Assembly (NCBI RefSeq): GCF_000725345.1
Contig: NZ_CP008852.1
Span: 4,394,001-4,458,000 of the forward strand
From: Pelosinus sp. UFO1
GTDB taxonomy: Bacteria > Bacillota > Negativicutes > DSM-13327
DNA length: 64,000 bases
Direction: 5' to 3'
Shown one piece after another: positions 1 through 8,182 of the stretch (positions are counted from its first letter, which is position 1; the number at the start of each line of letters is the position of its first letter). The notes below the pieces were generated by a model. It ran no database searches and had not been told where the DNA came from. It saw nothing but the letters and a program-made list of their open reading frames with translations. The translations under genes were made by a program, and so were the position numbers.

Positions 1-376
1 TAATCCGAACAACTAGCCGACTGAGGCCAATAAAGCCAATATTAAAAAACCAACTCAAAATATGTACACTTCTTGGTAGCTTTGAACCCGTCGTATACAT
101 ATAGGCAAACAGAATTAGGGAACTAACAGTCACTGCGCTACAGATGGTTAATAACTCGTTAATACTAGCATAACGCCACAAACGGTTGTATAGACCTAAA
201 GCATAAAATGTGCTTAATCTGACTATGATAATTGCTGGCATATAGTTCAATAGCATACTATAGTAATGAAAGTCTACGTTTCCCTCAAAACGAATGATCA
301 AAGCTATAAAGGGTACTGTTGCAACTATGATCATATCGATTATTAATAATGCAATTGAAATTAATTTACGCCGCAT
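1..376 (-). CDS. FlaA1/CapD-like polysaccharide biosynthesis protein, N-terminal part
   Basis: Partial gene: it starts at ATG 376 (GGAGTG about 8 nt upstream) and runs off the left edge with no stop, giving 125 visible codons. The visible part is hydrophobic, with about four membrane segments, and contains RLWRYASINELL followed by LPRSVHIL and SRLVVR. These are typical of the membrane domain preceding the Rossmann domain in FlaA1/WbpM/CapD-type nucleotide-sugar dehydratases or epimerases. The catalytic domain lies outside the window, so substrate and exact reaction are unresolved. It follows the BY-kinase gene, which fits a role in making a surface-polysaccharide precursor. Confidence 0.75.
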   Translation of the reverse strand, partial: MRRKLISIALLIIDMIIVATVPFIALIIRFEGNVDFHYYSMLLNYMPAIIIVRLSTFYALGLYNRLWRYASINELLTICSAVTVSSLILFAYMYTTGSKLPRSVHILSWFFNIGFIGLSRLVVRI

Positions 377-476
377 TTTCTACACTCCATTTTTTACTTT
401 GTAGTTTTTATATCATTGCCACAATAGCAGTAGTAATAAACATGTTTTCCCAATTTATAGTGAATTAGAACCAATA

Positions 477-504
477 ATTATAGGACTCGTCAAAGGGAAA
501 ACAA
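477..504 (-). promoter_or_regulatory. Candidate promoter for the FlaA1/CapD-like gene
   Basis: On the minus strand TTGTTT (504-499) and TATAAT (482-477) are separated by 16 bp, about 100 bp upstream of the ATG at 376. The TATAAT is perfect and the -35 is weak. An inverted pair (TTGCCACAAT near 416 and ATTGTGGCAA near 535) brackets the region; its role is unknown. Confidence 0.35.
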
Positions 505-570
505 AATAAACATGTATATTATATAAACTAAGGCGATTGTGGCAAGATAAAGGTACCGTTATATCTCGCT

Positions 571-1263
571 TTATTTCGCGATCTTCTTACTGTCGCTACC
601 ATAATAATAATAGTAATAAGCATGTTCTTCTTCAATCTCTACCCGATTCAAGATAACTCCCAGTAAATGTCCGTTAGCTTTTACCAGTAAATCTTTCGCT
701 TTTTGTGCCATTTCAGGACGAACGAAGCCTGAATTAATGACCAAGGTAACCCCATCGACTCTCGATGCCAATACAGATGCATCCGTAACAGCAATCACTG
801 GTGGAGCATCAATAATAACATAATCTGCCTGGTTTTTAAGATAATCAATTAACTCCAACATTTTAATAGAACCTAGCAACTCAGATGGATTCGGCGGAAT
901 AGGTCCGCTTGACAGAAGTCTCAGATTTTCCACCTGCGTATCTTGGATATAAGTATCTGCCATAACTTCCTCTACCAATATATTGGTTAGTCCACGATTT
1001 TTCTTGCCAAAAATCTTATGTTGTACAGGTTTTCTTAAGTCACAATCAACAAGAATGACTTGTTTTCCCGACTGCGCCAAGGCTACGGCTGTATTGGCGG
1101 TGGTAGTTGACTTTCCTTCTCCGGGACCTGTGCTGGTAAACATAATGGACTTTAATTCACCATCCGTTTTCGAAAACTGGATATTGGTTCTCAGTGTCCG
1201 ATATGCCTCGGCAACGGGAGATTTTGCATCTTCGTGTACAATCAGTTTACGTGTCGTAGTCAT
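571..1263 (-). CDS. Bacterial tyrosine kinase (BY-kinase, CpsD/CapB type)
   Basis: Cytoplasmic autophosphorylating tyrosine kinase that controls polysaccharide polymerisation and export with a membrane co-polymerase. Visible motifs are Walker A GPGEGKST (residues 46-53), Walker A' LVDCDLRKP (71-79), Walker B VIIDAPP (149-155) and a C-terminal tyrosine cluster of six consecutive Tyr (216-221), the usual phosphorylation site. Its 230 aa match the split CpsC/CpsD arrangement, where kinase and membrane activator are separate proteins. The start overlaps the stop of the upstream Wzz-like gene by 4 nt (ATGA), indicating translational coupling. The likely partner phosphatase is the PHP protein at 4181-4975. 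Confidence 0.93.
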   Translation of the reverse strand: MTTTRKLIVHEDAKSPVAEAYRTLRTNIQFSKTDGELKSIMFTSTGPGEGKSTTTANTAVALAQSGKQVILVDCDLRKPVQHKIFGKKNRGLTNILVEEVMADTYIQDTQVENLRLLSSGPIPPNPSELLGSIKMLELIDYLKNQADYVIIDAPPVIAVTDASVLASRVDGVTLVINSGFVRPEMAQKAKDLLVKANGHLLGVILNRVEIEEEHAYYYYYYGSDSKKIAK

Positions 1264-2738
1264 CTTTCTCCTCCCACTTTGCTATTAGCCCCCGCTATTT
1301 GTTTTATTTTTGACCATATTCCTATTTTTTCCTCAATCGTTACTTTACTATTGAAATCTGGAATGCTTCCTAAAACAGGAAGGTCAAGGTACTGTTCAAC
1401 ATCATCCGCAGTTCTTACCGTTTTATTCATGTACTCTAAGAGGAAAGCAAGCCCTGTTCCAATAAATAGGCCCAAAATAGCAGCAATAATTACATTTAGT
1501 GTTTTCTTAGGACTTATTGGCTTTTCTGGAGAATCTGCTTTATCAATAACCTGCACATCCGTCGGTTCCATGACTTCACTAATTCGAGCTTCTTCATGAC
1601 GTTTGGCGAGCATTATGTAAATTTCTTGATTGACAGCCGCATCTCGCATCACTTTCGCCAAGCCTAGTTCCTTTCCTGGAAGCTTACTTAACTCTTGTTC
1701 ACTACTGTTAATGATACCTTTTATCGCTTGGCTTTGTGCTGAACGAGCTGCAATTTCAGCTTCTGATTCAATTTGAATCTGTAGCAAACCTTGATGAATC
1801 GGATTCATAGATGCTGCATCTTTACTTATGACACGGGAGATTTCACTACTTAACCGCCCGTTGGTCTCCGTAATTGCTGCACGCGTTGCAATCACTTCTG
1901 GATGCTTTTCTGTATACCTAGAAGATAAACTTACTAACTTCACTTCTAGTTCTGCTAAATTCAATTTGTATTGCTGAATTAGAGGACTATCAGCAACAAA
2001 ACCTGGTTTTTCTTTGTTTAGTTGTTGCTGGGAAGCACCTAATTTTGCCTGGGCCGCTGCCATCGCTACTGTATTTTCTGCTGCTAGTTTATCAATATCT
2101 GCATACTTATCTACCATAGCTTTTGTTTCCGCTTCTGGGGCAACGATCTTTTGCTCCCGCTTATATTTTTCTAATACCGCTTCGGACTGCTCAAGTTCTT
2201 TTTTTGACTCTTTTAGCCGTTCACCGATAAATTCTCGGATTGTGGTTTGTTCAGAGCGAACTAAATACGTCATTCGTTCATTAAATGTGTCTACTAACGT
2301 GTTGGCCAATAACTCTGCCTCGTCGGGAGATCTTCCTGTTACTTTAATCTTTAGTATCTCTGTGTCCTTAACTGGTTGAGTTGTAATACGCTTCAACATT
2401 TGATCATAATTAGGAATCTTTTCTTCATCTTTTTCATCCGCAAAGACTTTGTCAATCACTGCTTGAACAACCGTACGGCTTTTGAGTATTTCCGCATAGG
2501 TTGACATCAACTGCTTGGTAGCCCCCATATTTCCCATGGGCAAATCCCCGAGTAAGGAATTAGCAAGACCTTTGGGTTGTTTAATCCGCAAATTGGTTTC
2601 GGCTTCATAAGTTGGTGGGATCAGAAAACTTATAATTACAGCAAGGGTTACCATACCCAAGAATACTTTGATAATCATTCCACGACGTTTTTTGATCGTT
2701 TTGATAATATCTTTTAAATCGATTGTTGTTTCTTCCAC
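1260..2738 (-). CDS. Wzz-like polysaccharide co-polymerase / kinase modulator
   Basis: Inner-membrane chain-length determinant and activator of the adjacent BY-kinase. The 492 aa protein has one N-terminal membrane segment (about 21-41), a long periplasmic region rich in heptad-like Glu/Lys/Gln helices (about 150-390), a proline-rich motif SPEKPISPKK (403-412), a second membrane segment (about 413-435) and a short cytoplasmic tail that should contact the kinase. This is the architecture of PCP-2 proteins working with Wza-like exporters. It lies between the SLBB export protein and the kinase, consistent with one export operon. Confidence 0.92.
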   Translation of the reverse strand: MEETTIDLKDIIKTIKKRRGMIIKVFLGMVTLAVIISFLIPPTYEAETNLRIKQPKGLANSLLGDLPMGNMGATKQLMSTYAEILKSRTVVQAVIDKVFADEKDEEKIPNYDQMLKRITTQPVKDTEILKIKVTGRSPDEAELLANTLVDTFNERMTYLVRSEQTTIREFIGERLKESKKELEQSEAVLEKYKREQKIVAPEAETKAMVDKYADIDKLAAENTVAMAAAQAKLGASQQQLNKEKPGFVADSPLIQQYKLNLAELEVKLVSLSSRYTEKHPEVIATRAAITETNGRLSSEISRVISKDAASMNPIHQGLLQIQIESEAEIAARSAQSQAIKGIINSSEQELSKLPGKELGLAKVMRDAAVNQEIYIMLAKRHEEARISEVMEPTDVQVIDKADSPEKPISPKKTLNVIIAAILGLFIGTGLAFLLEYMNKTVRTADDVEQYLDLPVLGSIPDFNSKVTIEEKIGIWSKIKQIAGANSKVGGER

Positions 2739-2776
2739 GCTATATTTCCTCCAAGACGATTATTAACCACTGTTAT

Positions 2777-3409
2777 TTAATCGTTGACTCTCATAATTTG
2801 ATAGGTCGCTGATACCCATGGGAGAATATCACTAGCAAAATTAATTTTGCCGCTATCAGATAGATACACTACATCGCCCTCATTAAGGGCATAGTTCTGG
2901 GTCAAATCACCTTTTGTTAAAAAGTTCACCAAATTTGCTTTAATCGGATTGCCCATTTGGTCTTTGCGCAGAATTAGCACCTTTTTTTTCGCAGCATTTT
3001 TGGTATAACCTCCTGCTACGCCGATGGCATCTAGCAGATTATGTTGTTTTTCCAATTCATACATACCAGGTCTAACTACCTCACCCAAAACATAAACCCG
3101 AGTCGTACGAAGTTTCGCAATATTGATACTTACCTTAGGATCTTTAACATAATTGCTAAGACCTTTTGTAAGCACATCTGTCAATTCTCCTGTGGAAAGC
3201 CCTAAGGCTTGTACTTCTCCAACAAGAGGAAATGCAAGTTTGCCATCTGGTCTGATGGCAACTTCTTTTACTTGTAACTCTTCATAACCCCATACCCCAA
3301 TCGTAAGAACATCGTTTGGTCCTAGACGATATTCTTCTGCCCAAGCTGTAGGTACCGCAATAAGTATTACGAATGCAGCTAAGACTAGTAACCGAATGAC
3401 ACGCTTCAC
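2777..3409 (-). CDS. Polysaccharide export protein, Wza-like (Poly_export + SLBB)
   Basis: Periplasmic or outer-membrane polysaccharide export protein. After a signal peptide ending near AWAEE comes a poly-export domain (YRLGPNDVLTIGVWG), then an SLBB segment (VYVLGEVVRPGMYEL). At 210 aa it is shorter than E. coli Wza, and no lipobox Cys is visible after the signal peptide. The reading frame opens at a TTG at 3424, but that TTG is fused to the GGGAGG ribosome binding site. The GTG at 3409, seven nt after that site, is the better start. It heads the Wzz-like/BY-kinase operon. A promoter and a small leader ORF lie upstream. Confidence 0.9.
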   Translation of the reverse strand: MKRVIRLLVLAAFVILIAVPTAWAEEYRLGPNDVLTIGVWGYEELQVKEVAIRPDGKLAFPLVGEVQALGLSTGELTDVLTKGLSNYVKDPKVSINIAKLRTTRVYVLGEVVRPGMYELEKQHNLLDAIGVAGGYTKNAAKKKVLILRKDQMGNPIKANLVNFLTKGDLTQNYALNEGDVVYLSDSGKINFASDILPWVSATYQIMRVND

Positions 3410-3490
3410 TAAAAAACCTCCCAAGTATATTGTTTATTTCCTATGTTATATCGTAATAAAATCTGCCAATAATAAGCTACAAATTCCATT

Positions 3491-3610
3491 TTACAAAAAA
3501 TCCCAAATCTTTCTGTATTTATTTCCATAAAATACAGAAAGACCTTCTGTAAAGGTCTTTTTTATTAAATGTGATACTAATGTTTCGTCAATTTTAAGTT
3601 GTCTCTTCAT
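3491..3610 (-). CDS. 39-aa leader ORF upstream of the export operon
   Basis: Short reading frame starting MKRQLKIDET and ending KIWDFL. Support: ATG at 3610 with a strong Shine-Dalgarno (AGAAGGTGA, 5 nt spacing), a promoter-like TTTACT-N17-TATAAT 47 nt further upstream, and a clean TAA stop. The second half of the ORF coincides with two overlapping hairpins (3509-3560), and the stop is 82 nt before the GTG of the export gene. I recognise no family. It could be a small regulatory protein or a leader peptide whose translation alters the hairpins. Confidence 0.55.
   Translation of the reverse strand: MKRQLKIDETLVSHLIKKTFTEGLSVFYGNKYRKIWDFL
3509..3560 (-). promoter_or_regulatory. Two overlapping hairpins in the export-operon leader
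   Basis: On the minus-strand transcript, stem A (3560-3538, AAAGACCTT pairing with AAGGTCTTT, 5-nt loop) is followed by stem B (3541-3509, CTTTCTGTATTT pairing with AAATACAGAAAG, 12 bp, 9-nt loop). The stems share 4 nt, so they cannot both form fully. Stem B is followed after 8 nt by a run of six T (3500-3495). This resembles an attenuator or terminator, but function is inferred. On the plus strand stem A is followed by a T run and could terminate transcription in that direction. Confidence 0.45.
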
Positions 3611-3656
3611 TTATATCACCTTCTAGATATTTTATTACTATGCAAAATCCTTTTAT

Positions 3657-3685
3657 ATTATACTGCATAACTTTGTTATAGTAAA
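3657..3685 (-). promoter_or_regulatory. Promoter for the leader ORF and export operon
   Basis: On the minus strand, -35 TTTACT (3685-3680), 17-bp spacer and -10 TATAAT (3662-3657). It lies 47 bp upstream of the ATG of the 39-codon ORF and is the best promoter-like sequence before the polysaccharide export genes. Confidence 0.6.
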
Positions 3686-3744
3686 TATATTTTTACTATT
3701 TATTCCAATTTTTAAAGTGAATTACATTTTATTTTTACAAATTT

Positions 3745-3780
3745 AGGGTAATTGTGGGCATCATTTCCTACAATTACCCT
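3745..3780. terminator. Hairpin at the 3' end of the 71-aa gene
   Basis: An 11-bp stem (AGGGTAATTGT / ACAATTACCCT) with a 14-nt loop overlaps the last codons of the gene ending at 3761. The T tract is good on the plus strand (CCCTTTTTGC) but weak on the minus strand, so termination of the minus transcript is uncertain. Confidence 0.4.
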
Positions 3781-3973
3781 TTTTGCATTTTTCAGCAAAG
3801 TCACAATAAAATTGCAAGCTTTCGATTAACTCACAGCTTTGTTCATAAGTAATTTTCTTTAAATCCAGATTCTCAGCAACTTCTCGTATTATATCATTCA
3901 CCTGATTCTGATGATATCCGGCAGCTATTACCTTGCCTTTTAGCTCGCTAATCTTTGCTAACTGATTTTCCAA
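3761..3973 (-). CDS. Small hypothetical protein, helical
   Basis: About 70 residues, charged and probably all-helical, with three Cys near the C-terminus (FYCDFAEKCKKGNC). No signal peptide and no family recognised. There is no ATG. The frame opens at TTG 3982, which abuts AAGGA; the TTG at 3973 has that AAGGA at a more normal 9-nt distance, so I use it. Its own promoter-like sequence lies at 4024-4053. It sits between the PHP phosphatase and the export operon. Confidence 0.6.
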   Translation of the reverse strand: MENQLAKISELKGKVIAAGYHQNQVNDIIREVAENLDLKKITYEQSCELIESLQFYCDFAEKCKKGNCRK

Positions 3974-4023
3974 AGAAATCAATCCTTTTTTACTATTTTA
4001 TAGTCCGAATTAACTATAAAACT

Positions 4024-4053
4024 AGTATAAAGGTCCTATCTCTTCTATGTAAA
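4024..4053 (-). promoter_or_regulatory. Candidate promoter of the small hypothetical gene
   Basis: Minus strand TTTACA (4053-4048), 18-bp spacer, TATACT (4029-4024), about 50 bp upstream of the TTG start at 3973. Confidence 0.45.
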
Positions 4054-4180
4054 GAAAATAGTTTCTTTGTATTTCTACAAAATATGCCTTTATATTTCAA
4101 GGTTACATAAATTTAGACTTTTTATATAAAAATATACTAGCAATTTAAAACGAATTTAAATGGAATATTTTTACATTTTT

Positions 4181-4975
4181 TTATTTCCATAATTTAGATA
4201 GCCATTTTATAACGCTCTTATTTTTTGTAGGATACTTAATTTCGCCAACTTCTTTTATGTTTACTTCTCGACTGTGAAGTATATGGTCTGCATTCAGTTT
4301 AATAATCTTCTCCGTTGCCTCTTTGCCAATTAGTTCGACCATCCTGGTCACGGCAGTCGTCAATTTCGTATTGCGGTTATGTATACGATGGGCATCCGAT
4401 CCCAAAACATGGACCATACCATTTGTAATGAACAATTCAGCCATTTTCATCACACGTTCTCCCATACGGCCCGTAATACTTGTCCCATTCACTTGAGCCA
4501 ATACGCCACGATTGATCCACTCTCCAAGAATCTCTGGCTTTTTTGCCAATTCTGGATGGCGCTCTGGATGGGCCAGAATTGGGGTTATGCCTCGGGCCTG
4601 AAGTGTGAAAAAGAATTCATCTGTAAAGTTTGGAATGTGGGTTGCAGGCAATTCCACTAGCATATACCGTCCACTATTAATACAATATGCACCTGGTCCT
4701 TTTAACTTTTCTAGGATATCAATGTGTATGGCGACCTCCCCTCCAGGATATATGGGGATTTCTATTCCTAATTTTTGCACTTCTTTTTGCAATGTATCAC
4801 AATCAGTAAGAATTCTATCCCAACTAGGCAACCATTCGCCTTCTATGACATGAGGAGTCGCAACAATTCCTTTTGTTCCATTATCCACAGCAATTTGTAA
4901 CATTGCCAGCGACATTTCCATATCTTTGGCGCCATCATCAATGCCTGGAATAATGTGACTATGTAAATCAAACAT
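4181..4975 (-). CDS. PHP-type protein-tyrosine phosphatase (CpsB/CapC/YwqE family)
   Basis: Manganese-dependent phosphatase that dephosphorylates BY-kinases. The 264 aa protein begins FDLHSHIIPGIDDGA, giving the HxH metal motif, and later shows ATPH, HPERHPEL and GSDAH, the other metal ligands of the PHP fold. No signal peptide, so cytoplasmic. ATG at 4975 follows GGAG. The cognate kinase gene is about 2.9 kb downstream, separated by the small hypothetical gene, the leader ORF and the export genes rather than adjacent as in many capsule operons. Confidence 0.92.
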   Translation of the reverse strand: MFDLHSHIIPGIDDGAKDMEMSLAMLQIAVDNGTKGIVATPHVIEGEWLPSWDRILTDCDTLQKEVQKLGIEIPIYPGGEVAIHIDILEKLKGPGAYCINSGRYMLVELPATHIPNFTDEFFFTLQARGITPILAHPERHPELAKKPEILGEWINRGVLAQVNGTSITGRMGERVMKMAELFITNGMVHVLGSDAHRIHNRNTKLTTAVTRMVELIGKEATEKIIKLNADHILHSREVNIKEVGEIKYPTKNKSVIKWLSKLWK

Positions 4976-5067
4976 TTTGAATACTCCTTAGGCTATTTTG
5001 TAACATTATATCAAAATACTGCCACAATTGACATAGCTTATACTTCAGTTCAAAATTGCATGAAAAG

Positions 5068-5101
5068 TAATTGTCGTGGCAGATGATTGCCACGACAATT
5101 A
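5068..5101 (-). terminator. Terminator after the rhamnose/VanZ operon
   Basis: Perfect 14-bp stem (TAATTGTCGTGGCA / TGCCACGACAATTA) with a 6-nt loop between the VanZ-like gene and the PHP phosphatase gene. The T tract on the minus strand is short (ACTTTTCA), so it may work partly as a stable 3' end. Confidence 0.65.
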
Positions 5102-5180
5102 TTTAGAGCTGCTTTTTATAAAATTGATATGTCACGTTTTGACTAAGCTGTGCTAACGATAAGGGTCACTAAGAACCTTT

Positions 5181-5211
5181 CGAACTACAGGGACACAGAG
5201 GGCGCAGATTA
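5181..5211. repeat. Degenerate single arm of the dispersed intergenic repeat
   Basis: GAACTACAGGGACACAGAGG plus GCGCAG is one arm of the CACAAAG/CACAGAG repeat family found in many gaps from 32.9 to 63.4 kb. It is the only trace of that family seen below 32.9 kb. Confidence 0.55.
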
Positions 5212-5219
5212 TTTTATTA

Positions 5220-5657
5220 TTATTTTCTAAGAGCCCTTACTATCACTATAAATACGATCGCGGCTAACGTATCAAGGACTACATCGCCAAAACGGCTGCT
5301 GCGGCCTAGTACGAAAGATTGGTGCCACTCATCAAAAGTAGCGACTATAGTGGTTAAGACGACTGCCCATGTTACCGAAAATTTGGTAGCCCAATAGATG
5401 CTAGTCCCTAATGTACCGAAGACTATAATATGGCCTATTTTGTGTAGGATAAAATCGGGATGGAGTGATAACATATAGGAGTAATAACCCTCTTTGCCAA
5501 GCCTGACAGTATATTTAGTACTCAACAATTTCAACCATAAAGGAAAGTGTTCTTCTCGGATTAAATGAAGATTAGGAATATCGGATAGAAAATAAATAAT
5601 GAAAATAACAGCTAGGACGACTAACCAACGCCATATTTTTCCCATTGTAAAGATCAC
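5220..5657 (-). CDS. VanZ-like family membrane protein
   Basis: 145 aa with about four membrane segments and the VanZ-family signatures HKIGHIIVFGTLG, DEWHQSFVLGR and DVVLDTLAA. The family is named for a teicoplanin-resistance protein; most members have no defined function and often occur in surface-polysaccharide loci. The frame opens at GTG 5657, overlapping the last base of rfbC; ATG 5645 is an equally plausible start and neither has a strong ribosome binding site. It is the last gene of the rhamnose operon. Confidence 0.8.
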   Translation of the reverse strand: MIFTMGKIWRWLVVLAVIFIIYFLSDIPNLHLIREEHFPLWLKLLSTKYTVRLGKEGYYSYMLSLHPDFILHKIGHIIVFGTLGTSIYWATKFSVTWAVVLTTIVATFDEWHQSFVLGRSSRFGDVVLDTLAAIVFIVIVRALRK

Positions 5658-6190
5658 TACCCTACTATATCCCGTAACCGCAAATTGACATTATCTTTTT
5701 CAGATAAGATAGGTTCGGCAATCGGCCATTTTATCCCAATATCAGGATCATTCCATATAATCCCTTTCTCAGCTTGTGGATTATATTTATCAGTACATTT
5801 ATACGCAAATAGTGCCGTTTCACTCACTACGCAAAAACCGTGAGCAAATCCTTCAGGAACATAGAACTGTTTTCTATTCTCACTAGAAAGAATGACACCT
5901 TCCCATTGACCAAAGGTAGGTGATCCTAGACGAATATCCACTGCGACGTCGAATACCTCTCCTTGTAAAACATAGACGAGCTTCCCCTGAGGATTCGGAT
6001 TTTGAAAATGCAAACCGCGCAGTACCCCTTTCGTTGAAAAAGATAAGTTATCTTGCACGAAATTATATGGTAGGCCTGCTTGTTCATACTTTTCCTTATT
6101 CCACGTTTCCATGAAAAAACCACGATTATCACCAAATACTTTTGGTTCAATAATGACTACGCCTTGTAGCTTTGTATCTATTACATTCAT
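5657..6190 (-). CDS. rfbC: dTDP-4-dehydrorhamnose 3,5-epimerase
   Basis: Third step of dTDP-L-rhamnose synthesis, epimerising C3 and C5 of dTDP-4-keto-6-deoxyglucose. The 177 aa cupin-fold protein shows the family motifs GVLRGLHFQNP (catalytic His region), GEVFDVAVDIR and YVPEGFAHGF. Its ATG overlaps the rfbA stop (TAATG), so translation is coupled. All four rhamnose genes are together in the order rfbD-rfbB-rfbA-rfbC in transcription direction. Confidence 0.96.
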   Translation of the reverse strand: MNVIDTKLQGVVIIEPKVFGDNRGFFMETWNKEKYEQAGLPYNFVQDNLSFSTKGVLRGLHFQNPNPQGKLVYVLQGEVFDVAVDIRLGSPTFGQWEGVILSSENRKQFYVPEGFAHGFCVVSETALFAYKCTDKYNPQAEKGIIWNDPDIGIKWPIAEPILSEKDNVNLRLRDIVG

Positions 6191-7074
6191 TATTTTACGC
6201 CGCCTTGTAGAATATTTAATAAATATTGACCATATTCGTTCTTTCTAAGAGGATCTGCTAACTGAAACAATTGCTCATTATCTATCAATCCCATGCGATA
6301 AGCAATCTCCTCCGGGCAAGCAATCATTAGGCCTTGCCTTTGTTGTATGGTTTCAATATAATTGGCCGCCTGCAATAATGAATCGTGTGTCCCTGTGTCG
6401 AGCCAGGCGAAACCACGGCCTAAGGTCTCTACTCGCAAACTATTTTTTTCTAAATATGCTCTATTTACATCCGTAATTTCTAACTCACCACGTAGGGATG
6501 GTTTTAAATTAGCAGCAATATCTACTACTTGATTATCATAAAAATATAGTCCTGTAACTGCATAATTGGATTTTGGATTACTAGGTTTCTCCTCAATGCT
6601 AATTGCCCGATTTTGATCATCAAAATCTACTACACCATAACGTTCAGGATCTTTTACCCAATAAGCAAAAGTAGTAGCACCTTGTTCATAACTGGCAGCA
6701 CGCCTTAAGCTCTCTGTCAAACCATGTCCATAAAAGATATTGTCACCTAGTACCAATGCACAACCATCATTACCAATAAAATGCCGTCCAATAATAAAGG
6801 CCTGTGCTAATCCATCAGGACTAGGTTGAACTGCATAACTTAAGTTAATTCCCCATTGACTACCATCTCTGAGCATTGCTTGAAAAAACGGTTGATCCTG
6901 GGGGGTCGTTATAATTAGAATTTCTTTGATTCCAGCTAATAGTAAGGTACACAATGGATAATAAATCATAGGCTTATCATAAATGGGCATTAACTGCTTG
7001 CTTACTACTTTCGTCAGCGGATATAGTCTGGTACCAGAACCACCAGCTAAGATAATTCCCTTTGTAATCCCCAT
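6190..7074 (-). CDS. rfbA: Glucose-1-phosphate thymidylyltransferase
   Basis: Makes dTDP-glucose from dTTP and glucose-1-phosphate, the entry point for both dTDP-L-rhamnose and the dTDP-3-amino sugar encoded by neighbouring genes. The 294 aa protein shows [40 protein letters not shown] and the [19 protein letters not shown] region. TAATG overlap with rfbB; GAGGAG ribosome binding site. Confidence 0.97.
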   Translation of the reverse strand: MGITKGIILAGGSGTRLYPLTKVVSKQLMPIYDKPMIYYPLCTLLLAGIKEILIITTPQDQPFFQAMLRDGSQWGINLSYAVQPSPDGLAQAFIIGRHFIGNDGCALVLGDNIFYGHGLTESLRRAASYEQGATTFAYWVKDPERYGVVDFDDQNRAISIEEKPSNPKSNYAVTGLYFYDNQVVDIAANLKPSLRGELEITDVNRAYLEKNSLRVETLGRGFAWLDTGTHDSLLQAANYIETIQQRQGLMIACPEEIAYRMGLIDNEQLFQLADPLRKNEYGQYLLNILQGGVK

Positions 7075-8141
7075 TATTGTTTCTCCTCGGAAATAAGACC
7101 TAATCTTTCCCCACGATAACTACCATCACATACATGAAGACACCACGCGGAATTACTCAAATACCATTTTATTGTCTTCTCTATGCCACTTTCAAAGGTT
7201 TCTGCTGGCACCCAACCAAGTTCATTTTTAATCTTAGTTGCATCAATTGCATAACGACGGTCATGCCCTGGGCGGTCTGTGACAAAAGTAATTTGGTCAC
7301 GATAAGACTTACCATTATCTTTTGGTTTCTCCTTATCTAATAAATCGCAAATCTTATGTACAATCTCTAAATTAGACTTTTCATTATGCCCACCGATATT
7401 ATAGGTCTCACCAATCCTACCTTTTTCCAATACAGTTAAAATAGCACTGCAATGATCTTCTACATATAGCCAATCCCGTACATTCATCCCATCTCCATAG
7501 ATAGGCAATAGTTTACCAGCTAATGCATTTAAAATCATTAAAGGAATTAATTTTTCTGGGAACTGATACGGACCGTAATTATTGGAACAATTGGTTGTTA
7601 ACGTAGGAAGGCCATAGGTATGATGATAGGCTCTCACCAGATGATCAGAAGATGCTTTTGAAGCAGAATATGGTGAATTGGGGGCATAGGATGTTTCTTC
7701 CGTAAAATATCCTTCAGCACCTAACGAACCGAATACTTCATCTGTTGATATATGAAGAAAACGAAACTTTGCTTTGTCTACGTCGGTCATGCTCAGCCAA
7801 TACTTCTTTACTGCTTCTAACAAAGTGAAGGTTCCGACAATATTCGTTTGAATAAACGCAGCAGGGCCTTCAATCGAACGATCGACATGTGATTCTGCTG
7901 CAAAGTTAATAATCGCATCCGGGTGATGTTCTAATAATACCTTATCTAACAATAAACTATCACCAATATCTCCTTGAATGAAGGTATAGTTAGGATTATC
8001 TACAATGGTTTGCAAAGATTCTAAATTCCCAGCGTAAGTAAGACTATCCAAATTAATAACCTTTTTTCCTTGGGCTATTGCCATATGTACAAAGTTACTG
8101 CCGATAAAGCCGGCGCCACCTGTAACGAGTATCGTATTCAT
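7074..8141 (-). CDS. rfbB: dTDP-glucose 4,6-dehydratase
   Basis: Extended SDR that converts dTDP-glucose to dTDP-4-keto-6-deoxyglucose. Visible: NAD-binding [19 protein letters not shown] (catalytic Thr-Asp-Glu region), [22 protein letters not shown] (YxxxK) and [17 protein letters not shown]. 355 aa, the usual length. Its product should feed the rhamnose branch (RfbC/RfbD) and the FdtA/FdtB-type branch at 10101-11609. Confidence 0.97.
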   Translation of the reverse strand: MNTILVTGGAGFIGSNFVHMAIAQGKKVINLDSLTYAGNLESLQTIVDNPNYTFIQGDIGDSLLLDKVLLEHHPDAIINFAAESHVDRSIEGPAAFIQTNIVGTFTLLEAVKKYWLSMTDVDKAKFRFLHISTDEVFGSLGAEGYFTEETSYAPNSPYSASKASSDHLVRAYHHTYGLPTLTTNCSNNYGPYQFPEKLIPLMILNALAGKLLPIYGDGMNVRDWLYVEDHCSAILTVLEKGRIGETYNIGGHNEKSNLEIVHKICDLLDKEKPKDNGKSYRDQITFVTDRPGHDRRYAIDATKIKNELGWVPAETFESGIEKTIKWYLSNSAWCLHVCDGSYRGERLGLISEEKQ

Positions 8142-8182
8142 CCCATCTTCTCTCCCTTGGGCATTTTATTTTTTTATTAAAG

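Noticed and set aside
983-1288. Plus-strand open frames opposite the kinase and many similar ones across the window
   Set aside because: They are antisense shadows of well-supported genes, without ribosome binding sites or recognisable protein motifs.
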